Source: Streptomyces roseolus (lineage in GTDB: Bacteria > Actinomycetota > Actinomycetes > Streptomycetales > Streptomycetaceae). From it: 64,000 nt of DNA. Numbering within the stretch: the stretch's first letter is position 1; each line of letters opens with the position of its first letter. The notes below the pieces were generated by a model. It was not told the origin of the DNA and ran no database searches. It worked only from the letters and a program-made list of their open reading frames with translations. Below, in pieces: positions 41,601 through 49,200 of this stretch. The translations under genes and the position numbers were made by a program. Where the stretch lies: contig NZ_BMTV01000020.1 of assembly GCF_014649855.1 (NCBI RefSeq), positions 1 through 64,000 of the forward strand, read 5' to 3'.

Positions 41601-43365
41601 CGTTGTCGGCGTCGCTGGCGTAGACCAGCAGCTCCGGCTGGAGGGTGTTGGCCTGGAAGTTCGCCGGCGGGTACTGGGCGTTGATCTGCGGCGCCGTGTT
41701 CGGCGTGTAGGTCAGGACCAGGGCCGGGCGGAAGCCGGCGGTCGCCGAGTTGTCCGAGTGGAACTTCTTCCAGTGGAGCATGTCGTTGGTCGGCGCGGTG
41801 AGCGCGAGGCCGTGGTTGGCCGCGCCCGCGGCGACGTTGTTGAACCAGGTGGTCGACAGCGTCACCGGCATCTTGACGCCGACGCTCGCCGAGCCCGAGC
41901 TGTTGGAGCAGGAGGCTCCGGGCGCCGGGGTGGCCGAGCCGATCGCGGCGCCGAAGGCCGGGCCGGGGTACGACGTGACGCCGGACGGCGTCCACGCCTG
42001 CGTGATCGGGTGGACCGAGAACGACTGGGCCGAGCAGGTCGAGGACCACAGGGCGTACACGTTCAGGCTGGCGGCGGTGACCCGCTGCCCGGCGAGCGTG
42101 GTGCCCAGGGTGTTGAACTGCAGGAACGAGTTGGTCTTGTTCGTGCCCGAGTCGTACGAGCCGACCTTGATCTGGGTCTCGGTGGAGTGGTCCCCGCCGA
42201 TGGTGTTCTGCGCGTACGTGGAGTTCGACGCGGTGATGGTCGGGTCGACGGTCACCGGGTAGACGCGCGCCGGGTCGTCGAGCCAGGCGCGGTCGGCGGT
42301 CATCCGCAGGGCGGGCCGCCCGTCGGCCTTGCCGTCGACGGTGGTGAGCTCGTAGGTGACGTTCCGCGACTGGGCGGCGTCGCCGGAGCGCGGGTCGACC
42401 TTGGAGTCCTCCATGTACGCGTGCGGGATGGTCGCGGTGACCTTCCCGTCGGCGTCGGTGAACTCGACGTCGCCGTCGGCGGTGACGCGCGGGGTGAGGC
42501 CCTTCACGTCGAGCGGGAAGGTCCAGGAGTTCGCGGCCCGCGGCGAGCGCAGGACGACGTTCTCCTTGAAGCCCTCGGCGAGCGGCACGAGCTGCACGTC
42601 GGTGTCGGGGAGGACGCCGGCGTAGGTGACCGTGCCGTTCCCGTCGACGACGGGCTCGCTCTTGGCCGCGTCCCGCAGGGCGTAGGCCAGGGTGCGGCCC
42701 TTGCCGAAGTCGACGGAGGCGAGGGCCTTGTCGGCGGCGGTCGGCGCGAACTCGACGTCGAGGGAGTTGGCCGTCTGCTGGAGGCGGCCGTCCTTGTCCT
42801 CGGTCAGGGTCGTGTCGATCGGCTTCCAGGTGCCGTCGGCGGTCTTGAAGTTGGTCCGGCCGGTGTAGTGGCGGACGCTGGTGGAGCCGTCGGCGTTGAC
42901 GTAGTAGTCCGAGGTGGCCGTGGACTTCTTGGCGTCCCGCTTGCTGGTGCGCTCGTCGAAGCTCTTGGCGTTGCCCGGCGCCTTGCCGGTGCGGGTCTCG
43001 GCGGGGTCGTCGGTCTCGCGCTGGAAGGGCGCGAGCTGGCCCTTGCCCTTGCCGGGCTTGCGTCCGGCGCCGCCGTCGGCGCTGGTGGCGTCCGCGGAGG
43101 CGTCGTGGCTCTTGCCGCGGGCGGTGCCGCCCTGCTGGTCGGGGGTGTCGAGGGGATCGTCGCTCTTCAGCCACTTCCACAGGCCCGAGAGGGACATCTC
43201 GGGCATGCGCACCGGTTCGAGGACGGCTCCGGTGGCCATCGCCGTCTCGGTGGTGAGCATGAGGAAGAACGCTATGAGCGTGGAAAGAGCCGTAGCCCTC
43301 AGCCTGCGTCTGCCAGTTCTGCCTGGCGGAAAGAGGCGAGGGCCACGGACCCGGCGTGTCTTCAT
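32620..43365 (-). CDS. Giant secreted RHS-repeat polymorphic toxin with HINT and HNH nuclease C-terminus
   Basis: A 3581-residue protein. The signal peptide is at about 1-45 (basic n-region, ALSTLIAFFLMLTTETAMA). A DNRLRE-type region (about 375-555) and an Ig/FN3-like piece (to about 655) are followed by an RHS plug-like start (about 690). Three LamG domains (about 908-1120, 1198-1410, 1938-2135) are set among YD repeats (about 800-2900), then the RHS core motif (YSPFGK... to ANRYAYADGNPMTGMDPTGHWPDW, about 2915-2998). A Lys-rich amphipathic segment (2998-3133), two hydrophobic helices, a HINT domain (about 3308-3448) and an HNH nuclease (CWRCG, GHVNVARSKGGN; 3508-3581) end it. ATG 43365 follows AAAGG. 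It probably mediates contact-dependent or released intercellular killing; the mechanism is inferred. Confidence 0.9.
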   Translation of the reverse strand: MKTRRVRGPRLFPPGRTGRRRLRATALSTLIAFFLMLTTETAMATGAVLEPVRMPEMSLSGLWKWLKSDDPLDTPDQQGGTARGKSHDASADATSADGGAGRKPGKGKGQLAPFQRETDDPAETRTGKAPGNAKSFDERTSKRDAKKSTATSDYYVNADGSTSVRHYTGRTNFKTADGTWKPIDTTLTEDKDGRLQQTANSLDVEFAPTAADKALASVDFGKGRTLAYALRDAAKSEPVVDGNGTVTYAGVLPDTDVQLVPLAEGFKENVVLRSPRAANSWTFPLDVKGLTPRVTADGDVEFTDADGKVTATIPHAYMEDSKVDPRSGDAAQSRNVTYELTTVDGKADGRPALRMTADRAWLDDPARVYPVTVDPTITASNSTYAQNTIGGDHSTETQIKVGSYDSGTNKTNSFLQFNTLGTTLAGQRVTAASLNVYALWSSTCSAQSFSVHPITQAWTPSGVTSYPGPAFGAAIGSATPAPGASCSNSSGSASVGVKMPVTLSTTWFNNVAAGAANHGLALTAPTNDMLHWKKFHSDNSATAGFRPALVLTYTPNTAPQINAQYPPANFQANTLQPELLVYASDADNGPSPLSYTFEVYDGETNALVVSSGAIAKNSWKVPAGKLKWAKSYTWYAAAADGMTEVVEASSLTTAVPQPPVTSGLSMNTDGHEFDPSDGNYTTEDTDADVPVIGPSLEIDRSYNSLDPRVDSAFGAGWSTIADMKAVEVKDSAGAVTSVIITYPGGEQVAFGRNSDGTFVPPLGRYARLAAVTGGYTLTDKDFTEYAFKQATAKAGTYALSTIKDYAGRTENFTYDANKRLTKITNVTSKRSLGLTWYQPTPTSAWHVQTVFTDQATVGDANSVQTWQYTYTGDQLTKVCPPADWSKCTTYAYATGNHYRTTVLDADPFAYWRLGETSGTVTKDAIDANQGRYNGTYKNVTLGGSSVLAGSTQKTATFNGTTSYVEMPVAPGAMPSYTTVSLWFKTTQAGGVLFYYGDKPLSDPNPVVNTTKNTPALYVGTDGKLRGCLMTGACGTTITSAASVNDGQWHQAVLTGAGSTQTLYLDGVAQGSKAGEIKSMDSTYISLGAGVNNRGWPAMNTADQLGHFAGQLGEVAIHAEPLPADVISAQFQAAKRSAGLLQKITTPNLKTQASVVYDTTDDRVLQATDGNGGTWKLNPPTITGSSQVYRSAVMGSAPAGYWRLDDTQGAAQAANQVNTGFGTYNSVIQGAEGPFGADDAPAALFDGTSSYLEVPHSTWHHTQDRSVEAWFKTTEAGVIMAEQARAINDPLGVGGAYSDLLYVGTDGKLRGHWWASTCGSNNTTMASTGVVTDDKWHHAVLSATGTTQTLYLDGVKQGTCTGAANSQTTGRTYVGAGFSSNWTNAPTGIGYFTGSLADVAVYAKGLADADVAAHWSAYKASSGVAPVKTVKLTDPTDKTLTYVYDAEMGNRLLAAIDTEGARTTYGYDTGGFLHTVTDANGNRSITGHDVRGNAVSQTTCQNTAANKCSTEYFTYYPDATTAFPPMDLRNDLMLTERDGRSSGPTDNAYLTSYSYDAGGNLLSVTTPPVAGHPNGRTATTTYTTATTPAAEGGTAVAPAGLVAQVVTPGGRKTTYTYYANGDLARITDANGAKVEYTYDNLGREISKKEISDANPAGLVTTQTYDKNDQVLTETTPAVTNRVTGAKHQARTTTAYDPDGNILSQSVEDLTGGDTARVTSMTYDAHNQLASRTDPGGDTTSFEYDAYGNKVKETDPAGTVNVYTYDGEQRPLTTSLLNYTGDPYDPSPATTLVQESRAYDPAGRLASITDPMGWVTAYTYTDDGLSATVVRKDPATGKSFTEQANTYDAAGNLIEQVTNDGQTRTTFTVDAADRTVSEVLDPNGLARTTTVGYDPDDNVVTETDRDPATGDVSTTDTRYDALGNITGTTVHDGTTAPVARYKLDETTGFGLADSSGANNTGSHGTGMHWNTDRGGSAVFDGNAESWAQTNGPVVNTAGSFTVSAWVKLTSTAANRTFLAQDGQEASGFQLYYSTGFGWTFNRHATDTYDPAIVRVSSGTAAVAVNTWTHLVGVYDQASSKLRLYVNGVETGTAATFGTPWEATGPLQLGRRWYKGAYAENHLGGLDDVQVYSEALTPAQITALKGGTLPAAGSSVRTTSWKLDQRGLPLSQTDTAGNVTDYGYDEIGQQTSVTEPAVMAEQNGGTAVSVRPVTMAGYNTFGEQTESSDPLGNVVTTAYDAEGQESSTTMPDYLAPGATTPIRATAYNEYNKLGQVTAEVDPLGNRTTYAYTQLGDLASVTEPGGGTTRYTYDANGDQLSATRPNGARQESTYDYLGRELTSTDIVRQPTARAYTAINEYNAPGGELSRVVSPQGVSESYKYNAVGEVTEVTDSAGKVSRFTYDMDGQPLTSTEPDGTGTRNTYDGYGQLVATEDLDETGAVLRTARTGYDRAGNMVSATDHRGHTKTFAYDAAGQITKVVEPVSATESITTTYGYDAAGNQTRFTDGRGNPFLTTYNTWGLPENQIEPSTPAHPNLADRTFTAVYDGAGRIKESRSPGGVAISFEYDVKSRLVRQSGTGAEAATADHTYAYDADDRIIEVAGLGTEKNTFSYDDRGLLLAANGPSGASSFAYDGDGGMTSRTDASGTSTFGYDTAGRLKTLNDGVTGSTATYGYDVNSNVTSIDYGTGKAKRTFGYDKLQRPTTDTLTSPTGKTLASFTYGWDANDNLTSKTTTGLTGSTANTYTYDWADRVTSWNNGTTTEVYGYDASGNRTRVGGDTYTYDARNRLTSDGHSAYTYTARGTLSSVTDEASRVTNMKVDAFNRVIQEGNRTYTYDGLDRVLNAKDETGSALYSFQYAGAGNDVASDGVTSYSRDAAGGLVGVKTAASAVLALTDLHTDVVAQFTTTGEALTGSTTYSPFGKVLQTAGMAGALGYQSGWTDPATAKVNMAARWYSPETGQFNSRDTVGLSGIPSSISANRYAYADGNPMTGMDPTGHWPDWADKIVKKVKKKVKKTVKSAYKKVKKAVKKVAKVVKKAAKKVKRAVKKAVKRAKRAVRKAVRYVADSVKKVKRYVKRVYKRVKRVAHKVVKHVKKAVRKVAKAVKHVAKKVVKAAKKVGRAVKKAAKATANFVKQHASTIASVATGIAVFAGCTAITAGVGAIGCAALAGAAANGVGYMMSDGPKSVGGFLGAVAIGAVTGAAGGVGGRLAASAAGKLLSGTAGKIATGAAEEAGSEALTGAVEYGTSCVNSEEGCSVAGAAKAATIGAVMGGAFGAKGKGNGPKTKDSPSPDGGSGGGCPVRRGSTPHSFTAATPVLMADGTTKKISEVKKGDKVLTAEPGKKTKEVHEVKEVIVTKTDRDYVDVSIATKSGRKTIETTEHHQFYESTRNAWTQAGDLQVGQKLQNGEGAPTAIVEVKSYKADRTTYDLSIEGLHTYFVLAGSIAILVHNDNAGPAEFCQLPLFVLRDGETASPRQMAASRGGKTAKKTVPTSIRDAMVAKAQADGDGVLQCWRCGMTTTNPDNVQIGHVNVARSKGGNLEPENLCIEGAACNSSAQNRGAPTKGKSCAERGGCGAGYKRWD
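33965..34370 (-). repeat. Low-complexity Lys/Arg/Val-rich coding repeat in the RHS gene
   Basis: Units of 12-15 bp such as CTTCTTGACGGC and CCTTCTTGAC recur across 400 bp and encode (V/A)KK(V/A)KK-type heptads with about half Lys/Arg. The segment is predicted to be one long basic amphipathic helix, directly before two hydrophobic, Gly/Ala-rich helices. Confidence 0.75.
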
Positions 43366-43530
43366 GGGTCGGCCTTTACTTACGCGTTGCTTACAAAGCC
43401 TCGCGAGCTTTCCCGATGGCCGATCGCAGGCGCGAACCAGGGGCGCCTTTTTTACCTTCCCTTTAGGAAACGGAGAGGGAACGTCCGCTTGGTGCGGATC
43501 CGTCCCCGCCACCGCCCCCTCCCCGCCGGG

Positions 43531-44145
43531 TCAGTCCTCCCGCGCGAACCGCGCCACGACCGCCTCGACCTCGCCGCCGGCCTTCTCGCCGGCCGCGATC
43601 CGCGTCACGTTCTCCGGCAGCCCGCCGGAACCGGGACCCTCGTCGACCACGACGAACCGGACGCCGCCGTTCGCCGCCGCGGCCTCCGTCGCCGCCGCCA
43701 CCTGGGCCGGGCCCGAGGCCACGACGACCTCGCAGTCGCGCTGCACCAGACCGTTGAGGAACGGGCGCGCGTTCGCCGCCGTCCGCTCCCCCATCACCGG
43801 CACGTACGTCACCCGCACCCGCCCGTCCGCCGACGCGCGCTGCATGCCCTCCCACAGGGGCGCCGCGGGCCCGCCCGACACGATGCCCCGCTCGTCCGTC
43901 AGGAGGCAGGCGTCCCGGTCCGCGTAGGCCCGGGCCCGGGTGTCCGGGGGCGTGCCCCCGCCGTCGCCGAGGGCGTCCGAGACCAGCCGGGCCGCGACCA
44001 GCCCCACCAGCACGAGGAGGACCGAGCCGACCGCCCAGCCGGCCCGGCCGCGCAGCAGCCGGGCGGCCGCCGCGAGCACGTCGGGCGTGGCGGAGCGGGC
44101 CTCCGCCTTCCGCGCGCGGGCGCGCCACGTACGCCTGGTCTTCAC
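43531..44145 (-). CDS. BMP-family-like extracytoplasmic binding protein with N-terminal anchor
   Basis: A 204-residue protein with a basic N-terminus, one transmembrane helix (about 36-58) and an extracytoplasmic domain (about 75-204). That domain resembles the first lobe of BMP/Med-type basic membrane (nucleoside-binding) proteins: DACLLTDERGIVSGGPAAPLWEGMQRA, FLNGLVQRDCEVVVASGP and VRFVVVDEG. It is much shorter than full BMP proteins (about 330 residues), so it may be a half-domain sensor. GTG 44145 overlaps the stop of the preceding membrane-protein gene by four bases (GTGA). It lies 165 bp upstream of the RHS gene on the same strand, so co-transcription with the toxin is possible but not certain. 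Confidence 0.78.
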   Translation of the reverse strand: MKTRRTWRARARKAEARSATPDVLAAAARLLRGRAGWAVGSVLLVLVGLVAARLVSDALGDGGGTPPDTRARAYADRDACLLTDERGIVSGGPAAPLWEGMQRASADGRVRVTYVPVMGERTAANARPFLNGLVQRDCEVVVASGPAQVAAATEAAAANGGVRFVVVDEGPGSGGLPENVTRIAAGEKAGGEVEAVVARFARED

Positions 44146-44483
44146 GCGACCCGCCCCTTCCCGCGCGCCAGCAGGACGTGGACGGCCGCGCCCACCGTGG
44201 AGAGGGCGAGCAGGGCCACGTCGAGGAGGAAGGCACTGCCGGAGGTGTCGACGGGGGTCAGCGCGACCTGGAAGCACCAGCCGACCGAGACGGCGGTGAA
44301 GAGCAGCGCGGCCAGCCAGTCCGCGCGGGTCCCCCGGTACAGGGCGAGCGCCAGCGCGGGCACCCAGCCGAGGACGCCGAGGCTGCACACCGGCACGGCG
44401 GCCAGCGCCGCCCGGGCGGGCAGCCGGGGCGGCCCCTCGCGGCGCGGGACGGCGCCCTTCTCCAGGACGACGGACTGGTTCAC
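44142..44483 (-). CDS. Small hypothetical integral membrane protein
   Basis: A 113-residue protein with three or four hydrophobic helices (about 23-48, 55-76 and 84-106) and a short basic tail. No known family is recognised. The N-terminus (MNQSVVLEKGAVPRREGPPR) is soluble. GTG 44483 is the start, with GAGAGGT about ten bases upstream. It overlaps the BMP-like gene by four bases, so the two are translationally coupled and probably form a membrane pair. Their place immediately upstream of the RHS toxin suggests, without proof, a role in its export or in sensing. Confidence 0.72.
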   Translation of the reverse strand: MNQSVVLEKGAVPRREGPPRLPARAALAAVPVCSLGVLGWVPALALALYRGTRADWLAALLFTAVSVGWCFQVALTPVDTSGSAFLLDVALLALSTVGAAVHVLLARGKGRVA

Positions 44484-44579
44484 GGTCGGGACCTCTCACG
44501 GTTGCGGGCGCGGCGCGTTGCACACGCGTACGACGGGGACGCCGTACGGTACAGCGCCCGCCCCGAAGATCACCCCGCG

Positions 44580-44598
44580 GGGGCGGCTCGGCCGCCCC
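44580..44598 (-). terminator. Terminator of the GNAT-like gene
   Basis: GGGGCGGC (44580-44587) pairs with GCCGCCCC (44591-44598) around a TCG loop, directly after the stop codon at 44602. Confidence 0.5.
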
Positions 44599-44601
44599 GG
44601 G

Positions 44602-45363
44602 TCAGGAGGCGGCGACCGCGTGCCGCACCCACACGTTGGGCTCGACGTAGACCGCGTAGTCGCGGGCGGCCTCGCAGTGCACGGGCACGAGCGCGCCCGG
44701 CACCTCGACCGGGCCGTCCGCGTCGAAGGGGAGCCCCGTCCACGCCCGCCACTGCTCCAGGGAGCCCGAGACCGTCATCGACGCGGGCGCGACCGCCTCG
44801 ATCCGGCCACCGGCGCGGACGTGGACCCGCAGCCACGGGTCGTGCGGCAGCCCGTCGGCCTCCCGGGTGCGGAGGGCGTACTCGTGGATGGAGGCCCCGG
44901 CCTCCAGGTGCTTGCCGTTGGGCCGGACCGGCGCGACCAGCTCGGAGAAGCCGAGCCGGCGCACGTTCTCCCGCATCGCGGCGAGCATCCGGTGCGAGAT
45001 CCCGCGCCCGAGGGCGCCGGTGTCGACGGTGATCTCGATGGCGCTCACCGTGTCGGGGGCCTTCCCGTGCCGCAGGTCGGAGAAGGCCCACAGCAGCACC
45101 TCGTCCCAGCCCCGCTCGGGCAGCGCCCGCCGCCCGTCGGCGTCGAGGCGGAACGGCACGCTGAAGCCGCGGGCGACGACCGTGCCGGCCGGATCGGTGG
45201 CCACGAGCACGTACGCGGGGAACTCCCGCACGATCCGGCCCATGTGGGACCAGCCGACCGGGTCGTACATCATGAACTCGGGCCAGAGATCCTTCATGGA
45301 CCACATCGGCCCTTCGAGTTCGGGGCGCTCCGCGAGCGTGGTGATCGTCAGTTCCTGGTCCAT
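44602..45363 (-). CDS. GNAT-like acetyltransferase family protein
   Basis: A 253-residue soluble protein. Residues about 35-185 resemble a GNAT fold: VLVATDPAGTVVARGFSVPF for strands 2-3, SAIEITVDTGALGRGISHRMLAAMRENVRRLGF for the acetyl-CoA strand/helix (the Q/R-x-x-G-x-G/A motif appears as GALGRGIS), and FSELVAPVRPNGKH for the next strand. The C-terminal 70 residues (SGSLEQWRAWTGLPFDADG) are an extension of unknown role. ATG 45363 is chosen over an upstream frame extension to 45399; the ribosome site is weak (GCGGG). Acceptor substrate unknown. It stands between the RHS operon and an HNH lipoprotein gene. Confidence 0.72.
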   Translation of the reverse strand: MDQELTITTLAERPELEGPMWSMKDLWPEFMMYDPVGWSHMGRIVREFPAYVLVATDPAGTVVARGFSVPFRLDADGRRALPERGWDEVLLWAFSDLRHGKAPDTVSAIEITVDTGALGRGISHRMLAAMRENVRRLGFSELVAPVRPNGKHLEAGASIHEYALRTREADGLPHDPWLRVHVRAGGRIEAVAPASMTVSGSLEQWRAWTGLPFDADGPVEVPGALVPVHCEAARDYAVYVEPNVWVRHAVAAS

Positions 45364-45420
45364 GACCCGCAGGCTAGAGACCTGCCGGGGCCGCGCCAAC
45401 CGATTGTCGGACCGGCCGGT

Positions 45421-46197
45421 TCAACCGCCGCACTGCCGCAGCATCGCCGTCCGGTCCGGGCCGGTCACCGCCAGCTCGTACTTCTCCGCCACCTGCGCGA
45501 ACCGGACCGCGTAGGCGCAGCGCACGCCCTTGGCCGGCGGCAGCCAGGAGGCCGGACCGGAGTCGCCCTTGGCGGAGTTGGCGCGGCCCTGGACCGGGAG
45601 GAGGTTCAACGGGTCGTTGGCGAGCCGCTTCCGCTTCGCGTCCGTCCAGCGGGAGGCGCCCATCTGCCAGGCGTACGAGAGCGGCACGACGTGGTCGATC
45701 TGGACCTCGGCGGCCTTCTGCTTGCGCCAGTCGATGGTGGTGCCGGTGTACGGGTCGTCCAGCGTCATCGCCACGACCACGCAGTTCGACCCGTCCCGGA
45801 AGCGGAGGTCGCGGCCGTCGCGGCGGAGCAGGTCGTTGCGGGTGTCGCAGCCGTTGCGCGCGAACGGCACGCCGTCCGCCTTGTCCAGCCACGCGTGCCC
45901 GAACTCGTCCCGCGCGTACCCCGTGCGCGGCCCCCGCCCCTGGGTGGCGAGCCCCCCGATGAGCACCCGGGCCCGCGCCCGCTCCCCCTCCGCCACCGGC
46001 GCGAGCCCCGGCTTCGTCCCGTCCGGGTTCCCGAAGGGACTCGCGGCCCGGGCGGACGCGGACCCGCCGGAGGACTCCCGCCCCCCGGACGGCTCCTGCC
46101 CGCCGGTCCCGGACGGGGCGCACCCGGAGAGGAGGACGAGCCCGGACAGCACGACGGCGGAAGCGGGGGCGCGACGGAGCCTTCGACGTATCAGCAC
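45421..46197 (-). CDS. Secreted HNH endonuclease family lipoprotein (DUF1524-like)
   Basis: A 258-residue predicted lipoprotein. The lipobox LLSGC gives Cys26, then a Gly/Ser-rich spacer to about 65. The nuclease part contains GYARDEFGHAWLDKADG, NGCDTRNDLLRRD, and the catalytic core VQIDHVVPLSYAWQMGASRWTDAKRKRLANDPLNLLPV (His of DHV, Asn of NDPLNLL), with a closing YAVRFAQVAEKYELAV. This is the common actinobacterial extracellular DUF1524/HNH type, thought to degrade external DNA. Two Cys pairs may form disulfides. GTG 46197 is the start. It sits between the toxin region and mfd, with no immunity-like gene next to it. Confidence 0.85.
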   Translation of the reverse strand: MLIRRRLRRAPASAVVLSGLVLLSGCAPSGTGGQEPSGGRESSGGSASARAASPFGNPDGTKPGLAPVAEGERARARVLIGGLATQGRGPRTGYARDEFGHAWLDKADGVPFARNGCDTRNDLLRRDGRDLRFRDGSNCVVVAMTLDDPYTGTTIDWRKQKAAEVQIDHVVPLSYAWQMGASRWTDAKRKRLANDPLNLLPVQGRANSAKGDSGPASWLPPAKGVRCAYAVRFAQVAEKYELAVTGPDRTAMLRQCGG

Positions 46198-46256
46198 CCG
46201 GGAATCCTAGGCACGAAAACCGCCGATAGCGCTCCTTTCGTACTGCCCGGGTGCCG

Positions 46257-49200
46257 TCAGTCCAGGATCGTCGTCAGGAACTCACCCGTCCACGCCAGGA
46301 GTTCGCGGCCGACGAGCGGCTTGCCGCCGATGGGCCGGGGGGCCGGCCGGGGGACCAGGATCTGGTGGACGGCCGGCTTGATGACGGACTTGGGGTGGAG
46401 GCGCTTCAGGCGGAGCTCCTGGGACTCGCGGAGTTCCACGGGCGCGAAGCGGATGTTGGGGCCCTGGAGGACGATCTCGCCGACGCCGCAGGCACGGGCC
46501 AGCATGCGCAGGCCGGCGACGAGGAGGAGGTTCTCGACCGGCTCGGGCAGCTTGCCGTAGCGGTCGGTGAGCTCCTCCCGCACGGCCTTGACGTCCTCCT
46601 CCGAGTTCGCGGAGGCGATGGCGCGGTAGGCCTGGAGGCGGAGGCGCTCGCCGGGCGCGTAGTCGTGCGGGACGTGGGCGTCGACCGGCAGCTCGATCTT
46701 GACCTCCAGCGGCGGCTCCTCCTGCGCACCGCCCTCCAGGGAGGCGCGGTAGTCCGCGACGGCCTCGCCGACCATGCGGACGTACAGGTCGAAGCCGACG
46801 CCCGCGATGTGGCCGGACTGCTCGCCGCCGAGGAGGTTGCCCGCGCCGCGGATCTCCAGGTCCTTCATCGCCACGTACATGCCGGCGCCCATCTCGGTGT
46901 GCTGCGCGATGGTCGCGAGCCGCTCGTGGGCGGTCTCCGTGAGGGGCTTCTCCGGCGGGTAGAGGAAGTAGGCGTAGCCGCGCTCGCGGCCCCGGCCGAC
47001 GCGGCCGCGCAGCTGGTGGAGCTGGGAGAGGCCGAAGTTGTCGCCGCGCTCCACGATGAGGGTGTTGGCGTTGGAGATGTCGATGCCGGACTCGACGATC
47101 GTCGTCGAGACGAGCACGTCGAACTTCTTCTCCCAGAAGTCGACGACGACCTGCTCCAGGGCGCTCTCGCCCATCTGGCCGTGGGCCGTCGCGATCCGCG
47201 CCTCGGGGACGATCTCGCGCAGCCGGGCCGCCGCGCGGTCGATGGAGTCGACCCGGTTGTGGATGTAGAAGACCTGCCCCTCGCGGAGCAGTTCGCGGCG
47301 GATCGCCGCACCGATCTGCTTCTCCTCGTACGGGCCGACGAAGGTGAGGACCGGGTGCCGCTCCTCCGGCGGGGTGGTGATCGTCGACATCTCGCGGATG
47401 CCGGTGACCGCCATCTCCAGCGTACGGGGGATGGGGGTGGCCGACATGGTGAGGACGTCGACGTTGGCGCGGAGCTTCTTCAGCTGCTCCTTGTGCTCGA
47501 CGCCGAAGCGCTGCTCCTCGTCGACGATGACCAGGCCGAGGTCCTTGAACCTCGTCTCGGACGAGAACAGGCGGTGGGTGCCGATGACGACGTCGACGGA
47601 GCCTTCCTTCAGCCCCTCCAGGGTCGCCTTCGACTCGGCGTCCGTCTGGAAGCGGGACAGGGCGCGGACGTTCACCGGGAACTGCCCGTACCGCTCGCTG
47701 AAGGTGCCGAAGTGCTGCTGCACCAGGAGGGTCGTCGGCACCAGGACGGCGACCTGCTTGCCGTCCTGGACCGCCTTGAAGGCGGCCCGCACCGCGATCT
47801 CCGTCTTGCCGTAGCCGACGTCGCCGCAGATCAGCCGGTCCATCGGGACCGTCTTCTCCATGTCCTCCTTCACCTCGGCGATCGTCGACAGCTGGTCGGG
47901 CGTCTCCGCGTACGGGAAGGCGTCCTCCAGCTCCCGCTGCCACGGGGTGTCGGGGCCGAAGGCGTGCCCGGGGGCCGCCATCCGGGCGCTGTACAGCTTG
48001 ATCAGGTCGGCGGCGATCTCCTTGACCGCCTTCTTCGCCCGCTGCTTCGTCTTCGTCCAGTCCGCGCCGCCCAGCCGGTGCAGGGTCGGCGCCTCGCCGC
48101 CGACGTACTTGGTGACCTGCTCCAGCTGGTCCGTCGGGATGTACAGGCGGTCGCCGGGCTGGCCGCGCTTGGCGGGGGCGTACTCGACGAGGAGGTACTC
48201 GCGGGTCGCGCCCTGCACGGTCCGCTGCACCATCTCCAGGTAGCGGCCGACGCCGTGCTGCTCGTGCACGATGTAGTCGCCGACCTCCAGGGTCAGCGGG
48301 TCGATGGTCTTGCGGCGCTTGGCCGGCATCCGCTGGCCGTCCTTGCCGGCCGCCTTCTGACCGGAGAGATCGGTCTCGGTGAGGACGGCGAGCTTCAGCG
48401 CCGGGTCGACGAAGCCGAAGTCGATCGAGCCGCAGGCCACGTGCACGACGGCCGGGTCCACCTGGGTCAGGTCGGCCGTCAGACGGGCCGCGATGCCCTC
48501 GCCGCCCAGCACCTCGACGGTGCGGGACGCCGGGCCGTGGGCCTCCGTGACGTACACCGTCCGCCAGCCGTCGGCCAGCCAGCCCTTGGTGTCGGCGAGC
48601 GCGCGGGCGGTGTCGCCGCGGTACGACTCCGGGGCGCGCATGCCCAGCGCGAGGGTGTCGCCGTCGGTCTCGGCGTCCGCCGCGAACGGCGACACCGACC
48701 ACCACATCATGCCGAGCTCCCGCGCCCGGTCGCGGACGTCCGCGATCCCCCACAGGGAGGCCGCGCCGACGTCGATCGGCGCCTCGCCGCCGCCGGCCGT
48801 CGCCGCCCACGAGGCCTGCAGGAACTCCTGGCTGGTGGCGACCAGGTCGGCGGCGCGCGTCCGCACCCGCTCGGGGTCGCAGACGACGGCCATCGCCCCG
48901 GCCGGCAGGACGTCGAGGAGCAGCTCCATGTCGTCGACGAGGACCGGCGCGAGGGACTCCATGCCCTCGACGGCGATGCCCTCGGCGATCTTGTTCAGCA
49001 TCTCGCCGAGCTCCGGGTGCTCCTCGGCGAGGGCCGCGGCCCGGCCGCGCACCTCGTCCGTCAGCAGCAGCTCGCGGCAGGGCGGCGCCCACAGGCCGTG
49101 CGCGGCGACCTCCAGCGACCGCTGGTCGGCGACCTTGAAGTAACGGATCTCCTCGACGTCGTCGCCCCAGAACTCGATCCGGAGCGGGTGCTCCTCGGTC

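Noticed and set aside
32542..46560. A plus-strand frame open for 14 kb (4672 codons) opposite the RHS gene
   Set aside because: It is an antisense shadow created by the strong third-position GC bias. Its protein is a Val/Arg/Gly/Asp-rich sequence without domains, and it crosses several independent minus-strand genes.
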